From NCBI GenBank assembly GCA_031291795.1, contig JARLIJ010000302.1, forward strand, positions 1 to 36,601: a DNA stretch of 36,601 bases. The letters run 5' to 3'. The notes below the pieces were generated by a model that had not been told where the DNA came from, made no database searches, and worked only from the letters and a program-made list of their open reading frames with translations. Shown one piece after another: positions 31,512-36,601 of this stretch (positions within the stretch are counted from its first letter, which is position 1; each line of letters starts with the position of its first letter). Origin of the DNA: Acetobacteraceae bacterium (GTDB lineage: Bacteria; Pseudomonadota; Alphaproteobacteria; Acetobacterales; Acetobacteraceae). The position numbers were made by a program, and so were the translations under genes.

Positions 31512-31526
31512 CCGGAGTAGCTCCGG
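31512..31526 (-). terminator. Hairpin downstream of holA
   Basis: CCGGAG (31512-31517) and CTCCGG (31521-31526) form a six-base stem with a three-base loop. It lies 65 bases past the holA stop, beyond an AT-rich stretch (about 31535-31585) unusual in this genome. It could end the leuS-lptE-holA transcript. The AT-rich stretch could also hold the promoter of the hypothetical gene at 31087-31422. Confidence 0.4.
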
Positions 31527-31590
31527 CATCCTACATAAAATGAGACGGGAAGAAAGTGTTATTAATAAGAATATGTATCTATTTCTGTCC

Positions 31591-32622
31591 CTATCGCCTT
31601 GCCCGCCCTCGCGCGACAGTTGCGGCGGCGCGGCGCGCCAGCGTCAGGATAGCATTGCGGCACAGTGTCGTGTCCGGCCAGCCGGTGCGTTTGCAGCCGC
31701 GCTCCGCCTCCGCCAGGCTCGCAATCGCCGCTGCGAGCGCACCGCTCGGCCACAGCCCCAGCGCGCGATTGAACGGGGCGACGCGGCGGTAGAACAGCGG
31801 CGGGCGCACTGTCTTGGCGGCATCGGCGGCACCAAGGCCCTGCTCGTCCATGGCCAGCCTTGCGCGGTGCAGGCGTTGGAGGTGCCCCAGTCCGACGCGC
31901 AGGACCTGGACGGGGGCCGCGCCCTCGGCCATGGCGAGTTCCAGGGCGCGGTCGGCGGTCGCGACATCGCCCTCGGTCGCGGCAAACAGCGCATCGTCGA
32001 GCGACAGGCCGGCGAGATCGCCAACGCAAGCCATCGCGGCGTCCAGGTCCACCCGCCCGCCGGGGCCGACATACAGCGCCAGCTTCTCCAGTTCGCCGCG
32101 GGTCGAGGCGCGGTCGGCGCCGAGGTGGTCGACGAGCCATGAGGCCGCGTCGGGGTCGATGCCGACCTTGGCGACGGCCAGCGTGCCGCGAATGGTGTCC
32201 TCCAGCGCGCGGCCTTCCTCGGGATAACAGCCGATCGCGGCCCCATCCGGTGCCGCCTCAAGCAGCGTGCGCAGGCGAGAACGGGCCGGCAGCCCGCCAC
32301 CCTCCAGTACCACCAGCGCGGGGGCCTGGGATTTCAGCAGGGTCTGCACCGGGCCGGTTGCCGCGTCGGTGGCATCGCGCACCCGCACCACGCGCCGTCC
32401 GCCGGTCATTGCCAGCCCGGCAGCCTCATCGGGCAGCGTGCCGATCGCCTCGCGCGGCAGTTCGGTCACCAGGAATGGATCGTCGAGCGAGCCGGCAATG
32501 GCGCGCACCAACCCCTCGGCGCGATCGCGGATCATGCCGGCATCGTCGCCGAACAGCAGCACCACCCGCACCGAACCGGGATCGCGCAGGAACGAGGCAA
32601 TCCGCGCGGGGGCGAGCTTCAC
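31591..32622 (-). CDS. holA: DNA polymerase III subunit delta
   Basis: A 343-aa clamp-loader subunit that opens the beta sliding clamp during replication. MKLAPARIASFLRDPGSVRVVLLFGDDAGMIRDRAEGL (read in pieces) at the N-terminus, ALVVLEGGGLPARSRLRTLLE, the helical Arg/Glu-rich middle (STRGELEKLALYVG) and the C-terminal collar region fit HolA. The start is a GTG at 32622. It lies 21 bases after lptE on the same strand, the conserved alphaproteobacterial leuS-lptE-holA order, which supports the call. Length is normal. Confidence 0.93.
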   Translation of the reverse strand: MKLAPARIASFLRDPGSVRVVLLFGDDAGMIRDRAEGLVRAIAGSLDDPFLVTELPREAIGTLPDEAAGLAMTGGRRVVRVRDATDAATGPVQTLLKSQAPALVVLEGGGLPARSRLRTLLEAAPDGAAIGCYPEEGRALEDTIRGTLAVAKVGIDPDAASWLVDHLGADRASTRGELEKLALYVGPGGRVDLDAAMACVGDLAGLSLDDALFAATEGDVATADRALELAMAEGAAPVQVLRVGLGHLQRLHRARLAMDEQGLGAADAAKTVRPPLFYRRVAPFNRALGLWPSGALAAAIASLAEAERGCKRTGWPDTTLCRNAILTLARRAAATVARGRARR

Positions 32623-32643
32623 GGGCGCGTTGCCATGGCGGGT

Positions 32644-33189
32644 TCAGCCGGCGGCGGCGCGTTTGCGGAAATACATCGCGAGCTGGACGGTGATCTGGTC
32701 GGCGAGCGCCTCTGCCACGCGCTTTACCACCGCGGTATTCTCCATGTCGGCCGCAAAGAACTGTTCGTCGATGTAATTGTAGGCATCCACCGCCCGGGCA
32801 CTGCCGCCGGTCACGCGCGTCGGCGGATTCCCGCGGGTCATCAGCGTGAAGGAGGCTCTGCCGATCACCCGCGCACGGGTTGCCAGGTTGTCGCCCTGGA
32901 TGGCGATCGAATCGTTAGACACGCTGAACACCACGGCCAGGTCGTATTGCAACGGGGTCGTGCCGCTGTCGTCGGCGAAGCGTTCCTGCAGCGCCTGCCG
33001 CAGCACCTGGCCCTGTCGTTCCGGTATCACCGGCACGGCGATCGCTGCCAGTTCGCGGGAGGCGGGGCCGGCCTTGCCGGAGGCAGTCGGCATGTAGACC
33101 GGCTGGAAGCCGCAGCCCGCTACGGGCAACAGCGATGACAACGGCAGCAGGGCCGACCATCGCAGCAGGTGGCGGCGCGAGGGGGTCAT
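32644..33189 (-). CDS. lptE: LPS-assembly lipoprotein LptE
   Basis: A 181-aa outer-membrane lipoprotein that plugs the LptD barrel in lipopolysaccharide export. The signal has an RR-rich start ([11 protein letters not shown]), a hydrophobic core and a lipobox LPVAGC with Cys26, followed by GFQPVY, the standard LptE opening. The middle ([26 protein letters not shown]) and the end ([17 protein letters not shown]) also fit. Its ATG overlaps the leuS stop (ATGA), so translation is coupled. Gene order supports the call. Confidence 0.93.
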   Translation of the reverse strand: MTPSRRHLLRWSALLPLSSLLPVAGCGFQPVYMPTASGKAGPASRELAAIAVPVIPERQGQVLRQALQERFADDSGTTPLQYDLAVVFSVSNDSIAIQGDNLATRARVIGRASFTLMTRGNPPTRVTGGSARAVDAYNYIDEQFFAADMENTAVVKRVAEALADQITVQLAMYFRKRAAAG

Positions 33190-35861
33190 CCCGCGACCAC
33201 GAAATTGACGATGCGGTTCGGCACGTGCACGCGCTTGACGATCCGCTTGCCCTCCAGCGCCTTGGCCACGTTCGGTTCGGCTTCCGCCGCGGCGATCGCC
33301 TGTTCGGCGGGCGAGTCGGGCGGCATCGCGATGGTGCCGCGCAGCTTGCCCATGATCTGGACGGCGATGGTGACCGACTCGGCGACCAGCAAAGCGGGGT
33401 CGGCCTCGGGCCAGGGCAGGTCGGCGACCAGCGTCGCACCGCCGGGATGGAGGCGGATCATCACCTCCTCGGCCAGATGCGGCATCATCGGTGCGCTGAG
33501 GCGGGCGAGCATTTCCACCGCCTCCCGCCGTGCCCAGTCCAGGCCAGGTTCGGCGCTGGCAGCCGCCTTTTCCGCGTCGGAAACGGCGTTGGCGAGTTCA
33601 TAGAGCCGCGCGACGGCGACGTTGAACGCGAAGCTGTCCAGCGCCTCGGTCACCGCGGCGATCGTCCGGTGGGTAACGCGGCGCAAGGCCCGCCCGTCGG
33701 TGCCGAACGCGGTCGGGATGTCGGCCGCAGCGGTGCCGTCCAGCGCCTCGGCCATGCGGTAGACCCGCTGGGTGAAGCGATAGGCGCCGGCGACGCCTGC
33801 CTCGGTCCACTCCATGTCGCGTTCGGGCGGGTTGTCGGACAGGATGAACCAGCGCGCCGTGTCGGCCCCGTATTTCGCGATGATCGCGCCGGGGTCGATG
33901 GTGTTGCGCTTGGACTTGCTCATCGCCTCGACGCGGCCGACTACGATGGGCTCGCCGGTCTCCCGGTGCACCGCGGTGCCGTCGGGGCGCTTTTCGATCT
34001 CTTCCGGGTAGAGCCAGGTGCCGGCCGGCCCCTCGGCGGTGCGGTAGCTTTCGTGCGTCACCATGCCCTGGGTGAACAGGCCGGCGAACGGCTCTTCGAC
34101 CGCGATGTGGCCGGTTTCCTTCATCGCGCGGGTGAAGAAGCGCGAGTAGAGCAGATGCAAGATCGCGTGCTCGATGCCGCCGATGTACTGATCGACCGGC
34201 ATCCAGTGGTCGACCGCCGCGCGCACCACCGGCACGTCGGCCAGCGGCGAGCAATAGCGCGCGAAATACCAGGAGCTGTCGACGAACGTGTCGAATGTGT
34301 CGGTCTCCCGCCGCGCCGGCTTGCCGCAGGCCGGACAGGCGACGTGCTTCCAGGTGGGATGGTGGTCGAGCGGGTTGCCGGGCCGGTCGAACGTCACGTC
34401 GTCGGGCAGCTTCACCGGCAGCTGGTCGTCCGGCACGGGCACCACGCCACAGGCCGCGCAATGGATGACCGGGATCGGGCAGCCCCAGTAGCGCTGGCGC
34501 GACACGCCCCAGTCGCGCAGGCGCCAGTTGGTCACGCCCTCGCCCACGCCACGGGCGGCCAGTGCCTCGATCGCGGCGCGCTTGGCGGCATCGACGTCCA
34601 GCCCGTCCAGGAAGTCCGAGTTGTAGGCGGTGCCGGGCCCGACATACGCCTCGGTGCCCACGGCGAAGCTCGCCGGGTCGGCGGCCGGCGGCAGCACGAC
34701 CGGGGTGACGTCCAGGTCATATTTGCGCGCGAAGTCCAGGTCGCGCTGGTCATGCGCCGGGCAGCCGAAGATCGCGCCGGTGCCGTATTCCATCAGCACG
34801 AAATTGGCGATCCATACCGGGTAGCTGGCGCCCGCGATGAACGGGTGCGCCACCCGCAGGCCGGTGTCGTAGCCTTGTTTCTCGCCGGTCTCGATCGCGA
34901 CCTCGCTGGTGCCCGAGCGGCGGCATTCGGCGATAAAGGCGGCGGCCTTGGGGTCGCGGGCGGCCACCGCGGCGGCCAGCGGATGCTCCGCGGCGATCGC
35001 CAGGAAGGACATGCCGTACAGCGTGTCCGGGCGGGTGGTGTAGACCTCGACCTGCCCGATCCCCGCTTCTGGCGCTGCCAGGCTGAACCGCAGCCGCGCG
35101 CCCTCGCTGCGGCCGATCCAGTTGGCCTGCATCAGCCGCACCCGCTCCGGCCAGCGGTCGAGCGTGTCGAGCGCTGCCAGCAGCTCCGGCGCATACTTGG
35201 TGATGCTGAGGAACCACTGGCTGAGCTGCTTCTTCTCGACCGGCGCGCCCGATCGCCAGCCGCGGCCGTCAATCACCTGCTCATTGGCGAGCACGGTGCC
35301 GTCGACCGGGTCCCAGTTGACCCAGCTCTCTTTGCGCTCGACCAGGCCGGCCTTCAGGAAATCCAGGAACAGTTTCTGCTGGTGGCGGTAGTACTCCGGC
35401 TGGCAGGTCGCGAATTCGCGCGCCCAGTCCAGCGACAGACCCATGCGCTTCAATTCGATGCGCATGTTGGCGATGTTCTCGAAGGTCCACTTTGCCGGAT
35501 GGACACCGCGCTCGCGGGCCGCGTTTTCGGCGGGCAGACCGAACGCGTCCCAGCCCATCGGGTGCAGTACCGCATAGCCGCGCGCCCGCTTGTAGCGCGC
35601 CACCACGTCGCCCAGGGTGTAGTTCCGCACATGCCCCATGTGGATCTTGCCGCTGGGGTAGGGGAACATCTCCATCACGTAGTATTTCGGGCGGCCGTCG
35701 GTCGGCACATCTTCCACCCGGAAGCAGCCGCGCTCCGCCCAGGCAAGCTGCCATCGCGGTTCGGCGGCACGAAAATCGTAGCGCGGCCCTTCCGCGGCCG
35801 CGGGTTCGGCGCGCGGCCCCGCCGCGGCGGTCAGGCCCGCATTCGTCACGCTCTCATTCAT
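33186..35861 (-). CDS. leuS: Leucine--tRNA ligase
   Basis: An 891-aa class I aminoacyl-tRNA synthetase that charges tRNA-Leu. The HIGH motif is [14 protein letters not shown] (HMGH at 74-77) and the KMSKS motif is AMSKSKRN (Met647). The CP1 editing domain has [12 protein letters not shown] and the Asp-bearing [17 protein letters not shown] zinc-type CxxC pair is seen in HCAACG and ACPACG. The start is the ATG at 35861 (NESVTNAG); an upstream GTG at 35897 would add 12 residues. Bacterial-type length. It leads the leuS-lptE-holA operon. Confidence 0.97.
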   Translation of the reverse strand: MNESVTNAGLTAAAGPRAEPAAAEGPRYDFRAAEPRWQLAWAERGCFRVEDVPTDGRPKYYVMEMFPYPSGKIHMGHVRNYTLGDVVARYKRARGYAVLHPMGWDAFGLPAENAARERGVHPAKWTFENIANMRIELKRMGLSLDWAREFATCQPEYYRHQQKLFLDFLKAGLVERKESWVNWDPVDGTVLANEQVIDGRGWRSGAPVEKKQLSQWFLSITKYAPELLAALDTLDRWPERVRLMQANWIGRSEGARLRFSLAAPEAGIGQVEVYTTRPDTLYGMSFLAIAAEHPLAAAVAARDPKAAAFIAECRRSGTSEVAIETGEKQGYDTGLRVAHPFIAGASYPVWIANFVLMEYGTGAIFGCPAHDQRDLDFARKYDLDVTPVVLPPAADPASFAVGTEAYVGPGTAYNSDFLDGLDVDAAKRAAIEALAARGVGEGVTNWRLRDWGVSRQRYWGCPIPVIHCAACGVVPVPDDQLPVKLPDDVTFDRPGNPLDHHPTWKHVACPACGKPARRETDTFDTFVDSSWYFARYCSPLADVPVVRAAVDHWMPVDQYIGGIEHAILHLLYSRFFTRAMKETGHIAVEEPFAGLFTQGMVTHESYRTAEGPAGTWLYPEEIEKRPDGTAVHRETGEPIVVGRVEAMSKSKRNTIDPGAIIAKYGADTARWFILSDNPPERDMEWTEAGVAGAYRFTQRVYRMAEALDGTAAADIPTAFGTDGRALRRVTHRTIAAVTEALDSFAFNVAVARLYELANAVSDAEKAAASAEPGLDWARREAVEMLARLSAPMMPHLAEEVMIRLHPGGATLVADLPWPEADPALLVAESVTIAVQIMGKLRGTIAMPPDSPAEQAIAAAEAEPNVAKALEGKRIVKRVHVPNRIVNFVVAG

Positions 35862-35903
35862 GGGCGGATGTATCGGGCGCGGCGCGCCGGTGTGCAAGTA
35901 CGC

Positions 35904-36362
35904 TCAGTGCACCACGGTGACGGCAACCGGGATGTCCCACGGTTCGGGCGCCGTCAGATGGACCGTGAAGTGGTCCGTCCCGGTGAAGCCGGGTGCCGGC
36001 TTGTAGGCGATGCGCAGCGACAGCCCGACGGACCCCACCATCGCCTCCCCATGCGCCGGCGGCGTCAGGACGGCGAGCGGCGCCTGCAGCGGCTTCTGAC
36101 CCCAGTAATGTTGGAACCGGATCTGGCACCAGCCGCCGTCATCGCCCATGACGATTGTGCCATGGGGGAGCGCGACGAACACGCCGTCGTCCAGCGCGTA
36201 GATCCAGCGTCCGAACGGAGGCAGGCTGCCGACGCATGCCCGCGATGCCGGCAGGGCTTGCAAGGCCGCGAAATCCTGGCCGGGACCCGGCGGCGCCTGG
36301 CATCCGGCGAGGCCGAACAGCCCGATCAGGGCGCCGGCGAACGGGAGAAGGCGCGCGATCAT
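35904..36362 (-). CDS. Putative lipoprotein with cadherin/Ig-like C-terminal pattern
   Basis: A 152-aa protein with a lipoprotein signal: MIARLLPFAGALIGLFGLAGC, Cys21 in the lipobox LAGC. The mature part has RWIYALDDGVFVALPHGTIVMG and ends with PAPGFTGTDHFTVHL and a Val-rich strand, the pattern of bacterial Ig-like/cadherin-like domains (GFTGTDxFT). The start is the ATG at 36362 (MIARLLPF); a longer frame to 36416 is unlikely. It lies 42 bases upstream of leuS on the same strand. Probably an outer-membrane or periplasmic surface-associated protein; function unknown. Confidence 0.72.
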   Translation of the reverse strand: MIARLLPFAGALIGLFGLAGCQAPPGPGQDFAALQALPASRACVGSLPPFGRWIYALDDGVFVALPHGTIVMGDDGGWCQIRFQHYWGQKPLQAPLAVLTPPAHGEAMVGSVGLSLRIAYKPAPGFTGTDHFTVHLTAPEPWDIPVAVTVVH

Positions 36363-36434
36363 GGCGGCGGTATCGCGCGTCGTGCGGCACGGGACAAGGG
36401 ACCATCCGGTGCACAAGCGGATCAGCCGATCCGA

Positions 36435-36481
36435 CCAGGGGGCGCCGCCCCCTGGACCCCTGCCAAGGGCGACGGCCCTTG
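36435..36481. repeat. Tandem GC-rich hairpins, probable dispersed intergenic repeat
   Basis: Two hairpins follow each other. CCAGGGGG (36435-36442) pairs with CCCCCTGG (36448-36455), loop of five. CAAGGGC (36464-36470) pairs with GCCCTTG (36475-36481), loop of four. Strings of this kind (CCAGGGGGCG ... CCCCCTGG then CAAGGGC ... GCCCTTG) are common between genes in Acetobacteraceae genomes, from memory. In this window only this one copy is present. Confidence 0.55.
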
Positions 36482-36510
36482 TGTCTTAAAAATCTGTCAA
36501 AGTGATTGAG

Positions 36511-36543
36511 CCGCTGGGAGTGGTCAGTAGCCACTCCCAGCGG
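36511..36543. terminator. Perfect 13-bp stem hairpin at window edge
   Basis: CCGCTGGGAGTGG (36511-36523) and CCACTCCCAGCGG (36531-36543) pair perfectly over 13 bases with a seven-base loop, TCAGTAG. A short A-run (TTAAAAAT, about 36486-36493) lies on one side, giving a T-run when read on the minus strand, 18 bases from the stem. It probably ends a minus-strand gene beyond the window edge, upstream of the lipoprotein gene. Confidence 0.6.
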
Positions 36544-36601
36544 TGCGATCCGTAGGCCGCGAAGCCCTCGGCGTAAGCCCGTTTCCAAGCAAGGTCACGG
36601 A

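Noticed and set aside
14739-31535. The 11-mer TGTAGGATGCC occurring at 14739-14749 and, on the minus strand, at 31525-31535
   Set aside because: Only two copies in different hairpin contexts; chance or a weak repeat, not enough for a repeat family.
33135-36509. A 1124-codon plus-strand open frame across leuS
   Set aside because: Shadow of leuS; no domain pattern, and leuS on the minus strand is certain.
1-36601. CRISPR arrays, insertion sequences, integrases, tRNA or rRNA genes
   Set aside because: No regularly spaced repeats, transposase or recombinase motifs, or tRNA-like cloverleaf regions were seen.

Overview
The window looks like chromosomal DNA of a high-GC alphaproteobacterium. The leuS-lptE-holA gene order, the strong third-position GC bias and the kinds of transporters and oxidoreductases present fit Rhodospirillales, perhaps Acetobacteraceae. 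The family-level placement is inference; no rRNA or tRNA gene was seen.

Layout. (1) 1-5045, plus strand: the end of a peptide/nickel-type ABC import operon (permease end, second permease, one fused double ATPase), continued by a flavin oxidoreductase and a PhyH-type Fe(II)/2-oxoglutarate dioxygenase. Overlaps and short gaps suggest one transcript that imports a compound and oxidises it. (2) 5219-10222: small-molecule metabolism genes: a GNAT acetyltransferase behind a REP-like double hairpin, a DJ-1/PfpI protein divergent from a GMC oxidoreductase, and an alpha/beta hydrolase followed by a HTD2/MaoC-like dehydratase. (3) 10630-22559: a surface-glycan locus. It holds a WcbI-like protein with TPRs, a secreted protein of unknown family, a glycosyltransferase-FkbM methyltransferase fusion, a three-domain SGNH-glycosyltransferase-methyltransferase fusion, a TPR protein, a heptose-7-phosphate kinase (HddA/WcbL type), the broken 3' end of a sugar epimerase, and a large SGNH-like protein whose usual nucleophile serine is glycine. 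The middle of this locus (about 11.9-18.8 kb) is visibly poorer in GC than its flanks, as expected for an acquired glycan cassette. (4) 22669-24890: a metallophosphoesterase, then an SDR divergent from a TetR regulator with two related palindromes between them. (5) 25297-26959: a three-Cys-motif partner protein (TcmP) converging on a Gp37/Gp68-like (DUF5131) three-cysteine protein, with overlapping 3' ends. This is the best candidate for a poorly described system. (6) 27237-31422: a stand-alone molybdopterin oxidoreductase, a Bcr/CflA-type MFS exporter, and two small proteins. (7) 31591-36362, minus strand: lipoprotein, leuS, lptE, holA, a housekeeping operon, with a cluster of hairpins upstream at the window edge.

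Coordinates use start codons chosen from Shine-Dalgarno spacing and family N-termini. Many start upstream of several genes is possible in this GC-rich sequence, and the alternatives are given per gene. All family calls come from reading motifs, not from database searches.
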